Shown here: one piece after another, positions 34,962-43,083 of the stretch
How the letters are laid out: each line of letters opens with the position of its first letter
How positions within the stretch are numbered: the stretch's first letter is position 1
Source: JAAFHB01 sp963677935
GTDB taxonomy: Bacteria > Bacteroidota > Bacteroidia > Bacteroidales > Prolixibacteraceae
NCBI GenBank assembly: GCA_963677935.2
Contig: CAXXEH010000003.1
Coordinates: 1,054,001 to 1,118,000, forward strand
Direction of reading: 5' to 3'
Length of the DNA stretch: 64,000 nt
Position numbers and translations under genes: made by a program
The notes under the pieces: model-generated
Databases searched by the model: none
What the model saw: only the letters and a program-made list of their open reading frames with translations
What the model was told of the DNA's origin: nothing

Positions 34962-35684
34962 ATGAAAATGCGGACAGTTTTGACTTTGATAATTGTACTT
35001 GTAACAGTAAATATCTCTTTTTCATCGGATAAATTTAAAATCCTGATTGTTACCGGAGGGCATGATTTCGATCGGATCTCATTTTTTCAAATGTTTGATT
35101 CGTTTAAAAATTTATCCTACACTGAACTTACTCAACCTGAGGCTAATGTTTTATTAGGGACGACTGATCTTGCCTCTTTTGATGCCGTTGTATTTTATGA
35201 TATGCCAAAAACGATTTCCGATCCGGGAAAAGAATCTTTTTTCAGACTTTTAAAGGCGGGAAAAGGGCTTCTGTTTTTGCACCATTCAATATGCGCTTAT
35301 CAGGATTGGCCTGAATATGAAAATATTGTCGGTGGAAAATATTATGAGAAGAAAAAAGATGAAAAATTTGGGGCCTCATCGTATCAGCATGACATCGATT
35401 TAACGGTTACGTTGGAGCATCCTTCACATCCTGTAACAAAAGGGCTTAAAAACTTTGCACTGCACGATGAAGTCTATCTCAATATGGAAGTGCTCCCTGG
35501 AATCTATCGCCTTCTTGGGACAAATCATCCGAAAAGCAATAAACTGATCGGATGGACTTTAACCCGGGAAAATTCGAAAATTGTATATTTGCAGCCCGGA
35601 CATGACAAAAACAGTTTTGATAATCCCAACTACCGCAAATTACTGATTCAGGCGATCAGATTTATTTCCACTGGCAAAAAGTGA
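34962..35684 (+). CDS. Secreted ThuA-domain protein
   Basis: 240 residues: a signal peptide (about 1-20, MKMRTVLTLIIVLVTVNISF) and a ThuA/class-I-glutamine-amidotransferase-like fold, with ILIVTGGHDFDR at the first strand, KAGKGLLFLHHSICAYQDWPEYENIVGGKY around 100-130, and HPVTKGLKNFALHDEVYLN. ThuA proteins are linked to disaccharide and 3-keto-sugar metabolism; the exact reaction is not established for this branch. A paralog is at 40159-40929. It is convergent with the kinase gene downstream. Confidence 0.85.
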   Translation: MKMRTVLTLIIVLVTVNISFSSDKFKILIVTGGHDFDRISFFQMFDSFKNLSYTELTQPEANVLLGTTDLASFDAVVFYDMPKTISDPGKESFFRLLKAGKGLLFLHHSICAYQDWPEYENIVGGKYYEKKKDEKFGASSYQHDIDLTVTLEHPSHPVTKGLKNFALHDEVYLNMEVLPGIYRLLGTNHPKSNKLIGWTLTRENSKIVYLQPGHDKNSFDNPNYRKLLIQAIRFISTGKK

Positions 35685-35764
35685 CATTCAACCCCAAATG
35701 GGGAGATGAGGGGATTTAGCACGATAAAAAATGTAAAATCATAATATTATTAATATGCATTATA

Positions 35765-36937
35765 TCAGTGCCTTGAAGGCACCTTTATTTCAATAGTGGC
35801 GCCCGTAGGTATGCGGTTCCCAACGGTAATAAACCCTGAATGGGCATCCAGTATTAGTTTGGCCAGATGAAGTCCCATCCCCGTATTCTGGTCAAAATGA
35901 GCCTCAAGATTACTCAGCGCGTTATAAATATTCTCAAGTGATGCTTTTGAAAACCCTTTACCACTATCGGCAATTGTAACTCGCAGATATCCGTTTGAGT
36001 CATTACTTACCCTAATCTCTATTTTCTCACCATTAGGGGAGAACTTAAAGGCATTATCCAAAACTGCAGTAAAACATTTCAAAAGGTAGCGATGATCACC
36101 TTTAAGTGACGAATTAGTTGTATCGTTTTTATAATCAATACCTATCGCTTTATTCGTAAATTTTGTGATACAAAGATCCAGCGCTTCCTGAATTACCAAA
36201 ACAAGGTCAATTTCGACAATTTTCAAGGCTTTCTCCCCTTTCATTCGTAAAGTAGAAGCTTCAAGAATTGCATTTGAGAATTTTTCAAGCCGTTTAACCG
36301 ATGTATCGAGAAGCGAAAAATAGCGATTTACATCATCACTAAAATTGTAACGGCCAATTAATGCCATACTTCCCAAAATACCATTTAGCGGCGTCCTGAT
36401 CTCATGACTTATCAGATTAAGAAACTCAGATTTGGCAATTTCAAGGATCTCTAGTCCCTTCTTGGCCTGCCCCAGCTTTTTTAACGAATCTTCGAGTTCC
36501 ATCGTTCGCTGATCGACTTTTGCCTCAAGTATTTGATTCATATTTTTCGCCAGTTTACGACTGTATTTTAGCTCAAGGTGAAAGCTTACTTTCATCAGCA
36601 ATTCACTCCATATCAAAGGCTTAAGAACATAATCATTCGCACCGGATTCGAAAATATCTTTAACAAAAACCAAATCATCACGTTCAACAACAAAGATTAC
36701 TGGTATATTTTTAAGGTGATCATTTGATTTGATCTCCTGGCAAGTGACAAAACCATTCCTTTTAGCCATTTGCAAATCGATAAAAACCAGATCAAAAGAT
36801 TCTTCAGTTAAGATCTTTACTCCCGTTTTCCCATTGATCGCAGTTTTTACCACAAAATCATTTGCAACAAGTATCTCCTGAAGAGAAATAATGTTTCCTG
36901 GATTATCATCAATTACTAAAATATTGAATTTCTTCAT
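35765..36937 (-). CDS. Soluble receiver-histidine kinase
   Basis: Two-component protein of 390 residues with the receiver first: phospho-acceptor D54, acidic pair D10/D11 and K106, but valine (V84) at the switch Thr/Ser position. A coiled linker (about 120-165) leads to the dimerisation domain with H178 in LISHEIRTPLNG, then the ATPase domain with VLDNAFKFSPNGEKI (N box), DSGKGFS and GMGLHLAKLI. No membrane segment or output DNA-binding domain is present, so it is a cytoplasmic relay that would receive phosphate from, or be regulated by, another kinase. Orphan: no regulator gene is adjacent. A -7 element lies at 36974-36981. Confidence 0.88.
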   Translation of the reverse strand: MKKFNILVIDDNPGNIISLQEILVANDFVVKTAINGKTGVKILTEESFDLVFIDLQMAKRNGFVTCQEIKSNDHLKNIPVIFVVERDDLVFVKDIFESGANDYVLKPLIWSELLMKVSFHLELKYSRKLAKNMNQILEAKVDQRTMELEDSLKKLGQAKKGLEILEIAKSEFLNLISHEIRTPLNGILGSMALIGRYNFSDDVNRYFSLLDTSVKRLEKFSNAILEASTLRMKGEKALKIVEIDLVLVIQEALDLCITKFTNKAIGIDYKNDTTNSSLKGDHRYLLKCFTAVLDNAFKFSPNGEKIEIRVSNDSNGYLRVTIADSGKGFSKASLENIYNALSNLEAHFDQNTGMGLHLAKLILDAHSGFITVGNRIPTGATIEIKVPSRH

Positions 36938-36973
36938 AGTCGATAAACTTTGGATTCACTTACAGATGGATAC

Positions 36974-36981
36974 CAAATGTA
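36974..36981 (-). promoter_or_regulatory. -7 promoter element of the histidine kinase gene
   Basis: TACATTTG on the minus strand, about 37 bases upstream of the start codon. Confidence 0.38.
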
Positions 36982-37082
36982 ATAAAATACTCGAAGTAAT
37001 CTACTACAATAAAATTATATTGTCTTTCGCTGTAATTATTGTAACTGCAGATAAAAATGCCACTTGTTTAAAATACGTTGTA

Positions 37083-37090
37083 TATCTTTG
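37083..37090 (+). promoter_or_regulatory. Promoter of mnmH-selD
   Basis: TATCTTTG, a full -7 match, with TTG at 37064-37066 upstream (spacing 16, slightly short) and a leader of about 35 bases to the ATG at 37132. Confidence 0.52.
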
Positions 37091-37131
37091 AACACTTAAA
37101 TAAATTGTACATTTTATACAACTGACAGCTT

Positions 37132-38154
37132 ATGCAAAGTCTTATTGCTAAAGAATTTATGTCCCTGAGTAAATCCATTCCAATCGTTGATGTGAGGTCA
37201 CCTGGAGAGTTTGCTGAAGGGCATATTCCGAACGCCATCAATATCCCTATTTTTAATGACGAAGAACGAGCCATTGTAGGAACAATTTACATAAAAAAAG
37301 GAAGACTACCTGCAATTGAAAAAGGGCTGGATATTGTAGGGCCGAAAATGGCCCAATTTGTACGTAAAGCGGTCGATGTGGCTAACGGTCAGTTACTCAT
37401 CTATTGCTGGCGTGGAGGAATGCGTTCAGAGAGTATGGCATGGCTATTTGAACGAGTTGATATTAAATGTTTTATCCTGCAAGGTGGTTACAAATCGTAC
37501 CGAAATTACCTCCTTGAAAAAGCAGGAGATATCCCGTATTTAATTGTAATAGAAGGGTATACAGGAAGCGGTAAAACTGATATTATTCATTCTTTAAATT
37601 CCTTGGGCGAACAGACCATTGACCTCGAAGGACTTGCAAATCATAAAGGATCTGTTTTCGGAGGGATTGGCCAGGAACTACAACCCACAACCCAGCAATT
37701 TCAAAATGATATTTTTGATAAAATTCTCGGTTTTGATCTTTCAAAAAGAGTTTGGGTTGAAGGTGAGAGTCAGACAGTTGGGCGCGCTTTTCTCCCCGAT
37801 CCGTTTTGGTTCAGAATGAATAAAACACAAAACATTGAAATTCAAGTACCTCTGTCAGATCGGATCAGCAGGCTGGTAACTGAATATGGAACCCTCCCTG
37901 AGGATCTCATGGAGAATGCGATAAGCAGCCTCATTAAACGACTTGGAGATTTACGAATGAATAAGATCCTTCAGTTATACCACGAAAGAAAATTAGAAGA
38001 TGTGGCCAATAAATTGCTTGAATATTATGATCAAACATACCAATACAGTCGCGATAAGTACAAAAAGAAGTTGACTGAAATTAAACTTCCGAATGATGAT
38101 GCAATGGCAAATGCCAGAATAATTTTAAATAGAGCTGCCCAAATTTTTCAATAA
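37132..38154 (+). CDS. mnmH: tRNA 2-selenouridine synthase
   Basis: Replaces sulfur by selenium at the wobble 2-thiouridine of tRNAs, through a geranylated intermediate. 340 residues: rhodanese domain at about 1-130 with catalytic C92 in YCWRGGMRS, then a P-loop domain with GYTGSGKT at 142-149. N-terminal IPIVDVRSPGEFAEGHIPNAINIP is the rhodanese entry motif. selD starts 23 bases downstream and supplies the selenophosphate donor, so the pair forms a self-contained selenium-tRNA pathway. No Sec-insertion genes (selA, selB) are in the window. Confidence 0.94.
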   Translation: MQSLIAKEFMSLSKSIPIVDVRSPGEFAEGHIPNAINIPIFNDEERAIVGTIYIKKGRLPAIEKGLDIVGPKMAQFVRKAVDVANGQLLIYCWRGGMRSESMAWLFERVDIKCFILQGGYKSYRNYLLEKAGDIPYLIVIEGYTGSGKTDIIHSLNSLGEQTIDLEGLANHKGSVFGGIGQELQPTTQQFQNDIFDKILGFDLSKRVWVEGESQTVGRAFLPDPFWFRMNKTQNIEIQVPLSDRISRLVTEYGTLPEDLMENAISSLIKRLGDLRMNKILQLYHERKLEDVANKLLEYYDQTYQYSRDKYKKKLTEIKLPNDDAMANARIILNRAAQIFQ

Positions 38155-38177
38155 TAACATTTAACATATTCCATCAA

Positions 38178-39233
38178 ATGAACAATACCCCTCCTTCTGA
38201 AAATAATTCAGTGAAACTCACGCAATATTCTCATGGCGCCGGATGCGGATGTAAAATTTCGCCAAAGGTTTTAAATTCGATTCTTGCAGAATGTAAAACC
38301 GAATTTTCTGATCCTTTCCTGCTTGTGGGCAACAGCACATTAGATGATGCAGCAGTTTACGATATTGGAAACAATCAGGTGATCATCTCGACGACCGATT
38401 TTTTTATGCCTATCGTAGATGATCCCTATGATTTTGGTGGAATTGCATCTGTCAATGCCATCAGCGATGTATTTGCCATGGGGGGAACTCCTTTGATGGC
38501 TGTAGCGATTCTGTGCTGGCCGGTAAATAAACTCTCCGCTGAAATTGCCGGTCAGGTTATTGAAGGGGCCAAGCAGGCTTGTGCCCGGGCTGGTATTGCC
38601 ATCGCCGGCGGTCACAGTATCGATGGACCAGAACCAATATTCGGATTGGCAGTAACAGGTATTGCCCAAAAAGATCAAATCCGGCTCAACTGCTCGGCAA
38701 GCGAAGGATGTGAATTATTTCTAACCAAACCTTTGGGTATCGGTATTTTGTCGACAGCACAAAAACAAGGAATTCTGAAGGAGGAAGACAGGCAGGTAGC
38801 ACGCAACTTAATGTTGACAATCAATACAATAGGAAAGGAATTCGGCAAACTGGACCAAGTAAAAGCGATGACAGATGTTACCGGATTTGGGCTTTTGGGG
38901 CATTTGGTCGAAATGTGCGAAGGAAGTGGATTAAGCGCTGAGATTTACTCATCCCGGGTCCCCACAATTGACAACATCAGTTTTTATATGGAAAATAAGA
39001 CATTTCCTGGAGGCACCTTCCGAAATTTCGAGAGCTATGGTCATAAGGTTTCGCCAATGAGCGATGATCAGAAACATCTGTTTTGTGATCCACAGACCAG
39101 CGGAGGGCTATTGGTGGCTGTTACACCTGAAGGGAAAGCTACATTTCTTGAAACAGCAGCGCAATATGGTTTAGAGCTGATACCATTTGGTGTGATGAAA
39201 AGCAGAGGAAAATACGTAGTAGAGATTAACTGA
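38178..39233 (+). CDS. selD: Selenide, water dikinase
   Basis: Makes selenophosphate from selenide and ATP. 351 residues, full length. Catalytic segment YSHGAGCGCKISP with C23, C25 and K26; the first of these is the Cys/Sec position, Cys here. The AIR-synthase-like fold is shown by NSTLDDAAVYDIG, STTDFFMPIVDDPYDFG, AVNAISDVFAMGG-type segment and GHSIDGPEPIFGLAVTG. Functionally coupled to mnmH upstream, same transcript. It is convergent with the DUF1080 gene across a hairpin. Confidence 0.95.
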   Translation: MNNTPPSENNSVKLTQYSHGAGCGCKISPKVLNSILAECKTEFSDPFLLVGNSTLDDAAVYDIGNNQVIISTTDFFMPIVDDPYDFGGIASVNAISDVFAMGGTPLMAVAILCWPVNKLSAEIAGQVIEGAKQACARAGIAIAGGHSIDGPEPIFGLAVTGIAQKDQIRLNCSASEGCELFLTKPLGIGILSTAQKQGILKEEDRQVARNLMLTINTIGKEFGKLDQVKAMTDVTGFGLLGHLVEMCEGSGLSAEIYSSRVPTIDNISFYMENKTFPGGTFRNFESYGHKVSPMSDDQKHLFCDPQTSGGLLVAVTPEGKATFLETAAQYGLELIPFGVMKSRGKYVVEIN

Positions 39234-39312
39234 TTCCTTTTTGGCAAAAGGACAAATCAGCAATCTTGTTCAAAATAAAATCAGAAAGAATAAGGCTGAC
39301 CAGGCAAAATAT

Positions 39313-39345
39313 CGATCCGGTAAGGATAAAACCTTAACCGGATCG
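39313..39345. terminator. Hairpin between selD and the DUF1080 gene
   Basis: 13-bp stem with one bulge, 39313-39325 with 39332-39345, loop ATAAAA, at the meeting point of two convergent genes. No strong T run, so termination is likely but not certain. Confidence 0.6.
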
Positions 39346-39361
39346 GTAAAATATTCCTGCT

Positions 39362-40099
39362 TTACTTCTTGTTTATAGATTTAACGGCCACTTCCTTAAA
39401 AAACACAACATCATGAATTCCATGATTTTGTATACCTATGAATCCATATTCCGGGCGAGGTCCCCTAAAAGGTTCAAAGTCAAATTTACGTGGCGGAACG
39501 GCATCACCCTCTGTATAATCGGTCACTTTTACCCCGTTCAATACAACAGTGGTCCTTAAACCATCGAGGGTTATTTCCATCGTATTCCACTGCGGACCAG
39601 GTTTTCCTGTTTTTGCCAGTGGTTTAGTGATAGAATAGAGCACACCCGTATAATGATAATCATCCTCTTTTGATAGTTCAGGCTGATTATCAATCTGAAC
39701 TTCATAGCCATAATTCACAGGCATCCACTCTTCGCGCGGCTCAATCGGTATTCGGATAAAAATGCCCGAATTACTGTTGGTATCGCGCATTCGAAATGTT
39801 ACCCTGATCGTGCAGTTTCCAAATTTTTCTCCTGTCCAATAGAGCAAACCCATTCCTCCTTGAGATTTGATAAGACCATTTTCAACATACTGTGATCCAG
39901 GACCTACATGCTTCCATCCTGTCAGATCTTTTCCGTTGAACAATTGTCTCCATTGAGAAGTATCTGCGTTTTGATCCAACATATTATTTCCGGAAGTGAA
40001 TTGAGCGCCACGCGAAAAGCGTTCACGTGCATAAGTTGAAGAAAACAGGAATAATACGATTATACCTACAATTAAGACTACTCCAGCCGACTTTTTCAT
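39362..40099 (-). CDS. Secreted DUF1080 (3-keto-disaccharide hydrolase-like) protein
   Basis: 245 residues: N-terminal membrane/signal segment (about 5-22) and a concanavalin-like DUF1080 domain with WRQLFNGKDLTGWKHVG at its start, then NGLIKSQGGMGLLYW, DTNSNSGIFIRIP, NYGYEVQID and NTMEITLDGLRTTVVLNG. Some DUF1080 proteins cleave 3-keto-glycosides; many are uncharacterised. It lies 59 bases downstream of a ThuA gene on the same strand, and this combination recurs in Bacteroidota, suggesting a shared sugar-related role. Confidence 0.88.
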   Translation of the reverse strand: MKKSAGVVLIVGIIVLFLFSSTYARERFSRGAQFTSGNNMLDQNADTSQWRQLFNGKDLTGWKHVGPGSQYVENGLIKSQGGMGLLYWTGEKFGNCTIRVTFRMRDTNSNSGIFIRIPIEPREEWMPVNYGYEVQIDNQPELSKEDDYHYTGVLYSITKPLAKTGKPGPQWNTMEITLDGLRTTVVLNGVKVTDYTEGDAVPPRKFDFEPFRGPRPEYGFIGIQNHGIHDVVFFKEVAVKSINKK

Positions 40100-40158
40100 A
40101 ACGATTTTATTTACAGATTATGATTAATAAATGAACCATTTATTTTTATATCAGACAT

Positions 40159-40929
40159 TTACAAATCAATTCTTTTCCCTGCCCATTCGATGGCATAAAA
40201 GAGGTGTTGCTGTATTTTTTCGTTTTCGAATGAACTGTCACCATGTCCAAATCCGGTATAAAAGGAGCGGGCGCCTTCAAATTCGTGGTACCATATGATG
40301 GGATGGTCTCCCATTCTCCAAATGTCCTCTTTGGGCAATTTTTTAATTGAAGATTCGTCAAGTGTTGCCAGAACTGTGACTTTTCCGCGTGGATTTTCTT
40401 TAAAAGAATACCATTCGTCCTCAATAGTAAAAGTTTTCATTCCGACAAATGGCTTCATTGCAGGGTGGTTTGTATTCTCGATATTAATGGTCGCCAGCTG
40501 ATAGGGCGGATGAGTTTTAAAAAAGGCGCCGTTCAAATCACCATACCATTTCCAATCGTATTCGCAGTCAGCTGCAGCATGAATTCCGACAAAACCTTTT
40601 CCACTCCGGATAAAGGAGGTAAATGCTTTTTGCTGAGTTTCGTCAAGAATATTCAAAGTTGGATTGAGAAAAACACATACATCAAACCGGGCCAGGAATT
40701 CATCCGTAAATAAGGTTGGATCTTCGGTTGTTGTAACTACCCACCCCTTTTGCTGACCGAGTGTTGTGATCGTCTTTATTCCGGCAGGAATTGAGGTGTG
40801 ACGATAGCCAACTGTTTTTGAAAAGACGAGTACATTTAGCTTCTTTTGATCAGCCGACTTATTTTCTGATTGAGCCACAACTCCCAAAGCAACAGAAAAT
40901 AATAAAAATAGCATCAATAAATTTTTCAT
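40159..40929 (-). CDS. Secreted ThuA-domain protein (second copy)
   Basis: 256 residues with a signal peptide (about 1-19, ending VVAQ) and a ThuA domain: KLNVLVFSKTVGYRHTSIPAG at the first strand, GFVGIHAAADCEYDWKWYGDLNGAFF around 115-140, HPIIWYHEFEGARSFYTGFGHGDSSF near the C-terminus. It is of the type found with DUF1080 and sugar-utilisation genes, clearly diverged from the copy at 34962-35684. Likely first gene of a two-gene unit with the DUF1080 gene. Confidence 0.88.
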   Translation of the reverse strand: MKNLLMLFLLFSVALGVVAQSENKSADQKKLNVLVFSKTVGYRHTSIPAGIKTITTLGQQKGWVVTTTEDPTLFTDEFLARFDVCVFLNPTLNILDETQQKAFTSFIRSGKGFVGIHAAADCEYDWKWYGDLNGAFFKTHPPYQLATINIENTNHPAMKPFVGMKTFTIEDEWYSFKENPRGKVTVLATLDESSIKKLPKEDIWRMGDHPIIWYHEFEGARSFYTGFGHGDSSFENEKIQQHLFYAIEWAGKRIDL

Positions 40930-40969
40930 CCAAGGTAATTTTAAGTTGATAAATAAGGTCGAAAGTATA

Positions 40970-41001
40970 TAAAAAAAGGCGATCCTTTTTCAAAGACCGC
41001 C
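40970..41001 (-). terminator. Terminator of the methylmalonyl-CoA decarboxylase operon
   Basis: Stem GGCGATC (40978-40984) with GACCGCC (40995-41001), one mismatch; on the minus strand it is followed by seven T. Just past the last gene of the operon. Confidence 0.78.
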
Positions 41002-41023
41002 ATTATTTTAGTTGATATTACTG

Positions 41024-42184
41024 TTAATACAGAAAGCTGAGCAAAATACCGGCTGCAATCGCACTACCTATTACTCCGGCTGCATTTGGACCAACAGCAT
41101 GCATCAGCAAATGGTTGGTTTTATCAAATTTCAATCCAATTACCTGTGAAATGCGGGCACTACCAGGCATTGCTGCTACACCTGCACTACCAATCAGAGG
41201 ATTAATCTTATCACCCTCCTTCAAAAAGATGTTCATTATTTTTACAAATAAGACACCTCCAATTGTGGCAATTACAATAGATACCAAACCCAGAATGAAA
41301 ATACTCAAGGTCTTCATTGTCAGAAATGTAGAAGCCTGGGTGGAGACACCAATGGTCAATCCAATCAGGATCGTTACAATATCGATCATTGCACCTTTGG
41401 CAGTTTCAGCTAAACGCTTGGTTACAGTACTCTCTTTCAGCAAATTGCCAAAGAATAGCATACCAAGAAGAGGTAATGCCGCAGGTACCAGGAGGCAAGT
41501 TAACAATAATCCGGCAATTGGAAAGAGGATTTTTTCCCGCTGGGAAACTGTCCGCAGAGGTTTCATCCTGATCACCCTTTCTTTACTAGTCGTTAGTAAT
41601 TTCATGAATGTCGGCTGAAATATCGGAACCAGCGCCATATAAGCATAAGCAGAGACCGCAATTGCCCCAATCAATTCAGGGGCAAGTTTGGAAGAGAGAA
41701 AGATAGCAGTTGGACCATCTGCTCCACCAATAATTCCAATTGCTCCCGCTTCTGCCGGGGTAAATCCAAAGCGGACTGCAATCACATAGGCGCTGAAAAT
41801 ACCCAATTGGGTGGCAAAACCGATAAGAATTAACTTCGGATTTGAGATTAAGGCAGAAAAGTCAGTCATTGCACCAATGCCCAAAAATATCAGCGAAGGA
41901 TAAATCCCATGCTGAATTCCAAGATAGAGGTAATTAAGGACACTTCCACTTTCAAATACTCCGATTTGCAAACCAGGATGAAATGCGATATTCCCTATTA
42001 ACATCCCGAAACCGATCGGAACCAGCAGCATTGGCTCATACTCCCTGACAATGGCCAGATAGATAAAACAAATCCCTATCAGAATCATCAATAAATTGCC
42101 CATCGTTAAATTGGCAAAAGCAGTATATTGAAAAAACTGACTCAGTTGTCCCATGATAAAAGTTAGAGAACCTGAATTTTCCAT
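41024..42184 (-). CDS. mmdB: Na+-translocating decarboxylase subunit beta
   Basis: Membrane subunit that decarboxylates carboxybiotin and exports Na+. 386 residues, about 9-11 helices. The conserved region FTPAEAGAIGIIGGADGPTAIF carries D156, the aspartate essential in this family; AIAVSAYAYMALVPIFQP follows, and AAMPGSARISQVIG near the C-terminus is the second conserved half. The family serves oxaloacetate, methylmalonyl-CoA and glutaconyl-CoA decarboxylases; the neighbours fix it here to methylmalonyl-CoA. Start lies 2 bases after the stop of the biotin carrier gene. Confidence 0.94.
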   Translation of the reverse strand: MENSGSLTFIMGQLSQFFQYTAFANLTMGNLLMILIGICFIYLAIVREYEPMLLVPIGFGMLIGNIAFHPGLQIGVFESGSVLNYLYLGIQHGIYPSLIFLGIGAMTDFSALISNPKLILIGFATQLGIFSAYVIAVRFGFTPAEAGAIGIIGGADGPTAIFLSSKLAPELIGAIAVSAYAYMALVPIFQPTFMKLLTTSKERVIRMKPLRTVSQREKILFPIAGLLLTCLLVPAALPLLGMLFFGNLLKESTVTKRLAETAKGAMIDIVTILIGLTIGVSTQASTFLTMKTLSIFILGLVSIVIATIGGVLFVKIMNIFLKEGDKINPLIGSAGVAAMPGSARISQVIGLKFDKTNHLLMHAVGPNAAGVIGSAIAAGILLSFLY

Positions 42185-42186
42185 GA

Positions 42187-42630
42187 TTATTCTCCAATCA
42201 CAATTAATACATCACCCTCCATCACAGCATCACCTTTGTTCTTAGCAATGGAAACAATTTTACCAGCTTTGTCAGCCTCAATATTGTTTTCCATCTTCAT
42301 AGCTTCTAGGACAAGTAAACGTTGTCCGATTTTCACAACATCCCCTACTTTGACATAGAGTTCCAGAATGACTCCCGGAAGTGGGGATTTGATGGTTCCG
42401 CCACCTTTGGGTGCGGATGGACTGCTTGTTTTCGCTACTGCAGGATGGGCATCGGTTGAAGGAACCGATATGCTTCTAACCAATTTTGGGGTTTTGACAG
42501 GTTGCATATCCTTATCAACTTCCACACTGTACTTCGTCCCATTGATCTCAATCTCTGCAATATTATCTTCAATACTCAGCACCTCTGCATTGTATTGATT
42601 CCCATTAATTTTAAACTTAAATTTTTTCAT
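42187..42630 (-). CDS. mmdC: Biotin carrier subunit of methylmalonyl-CoA decarboxylase
   Basis: 147 residues. The C-terminal biotinyl domain (about 78-146) has the modification site K112 in EAMKMEN; a linker rich in P, S and K precedes it and the N-terminal ~45 residues form a small beta domain that docks to the complex. It shuttles CO2 from the carboxyltransferase (mmdA) to the membrane subunit (mmdB). Genes on either side overlap or nearly abut, confirming the operon. Confidence 0.95.
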   Translation of the reverse strand: MKKFKFKINGNQYNAEVLSIEDNIAEIEINGTKYSVEVDKDMQPVKTPKLVRSISVPSTDAHPAVAKTSSPSAPKGGGTIKSPLPGVILELYVKVGDVVKIGQRLLVLEAMKMENNIEADKAGKIVSIAKNKGDAVMEGDVLIVIGE

Positions 42631-42642
42631 TTTCAGTCCGCT

Positions 42643-43071
42643 TTATCTTGGTGATTTTCTTAATCCGTAAATTTTTGAACTCCATGGTGAATAAGTCCGC
42701 GACACTTTAGTCATGGTAATTATAGGATCTTCCTGATCATGTAACTCACTACCATACAGATACAATGCCATAACGATAGCTGCATTGACTTCTCCGGATA
42801 ACTTTTCTTTGGCTAAACCGGGCGAAGCAGCCTTCTTTAGTTTTTCGGCTTTTCGGGCGTCGATCGTCATTAAATAACCTATGACTTTAAATAAGAAATA
42901 CAATAACAACAGGGCCAAAAAAACAAAAATAAATGCTGGCATGATTGCTCCTATTCCTGATGTATCATCAATGTGCAAATCTTTCGTATTCTGTGCATTG
43001 ACATTTGTCATTCCAATGCTTAACAGAACTGGTGCAATCAGCTTTAAAATACTTAGCTTATTTTTTAGCAT
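42643..43071 (-). CDS. OadG-type small membrane subunit
   Basis: 142 residues: signal-like N-terminus, one clear membrane helix (about 36-62, IGAIMPAFIFVFLALLLLYFLF) and a cytoplasmic tail containing KLSGEVNAAIVMALYLY and a final WSSKIYGLRKSPR. This is the layout of OadG/MmdD-type subunits that hold the decarboxylase complex together. Identification is by topology and by position between mmdA and mmdC. Confidence 0.85.
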   Translation of the reverse strand: MLKNKLSILKLIAPVLLSIGMTNVNAQNTKDLHIDDTSGIGAIMPAFIFVFLALLLLYFLFKVIGYLMTIDARKAEKLKKAASPGLAKEKLSGEVNAAIVMALYLYGSELHDQEDPIITMTKVSRTYSPWSSKIYGLRKSPR

Positions 43072-43083
43072 AACTACTTGAAA

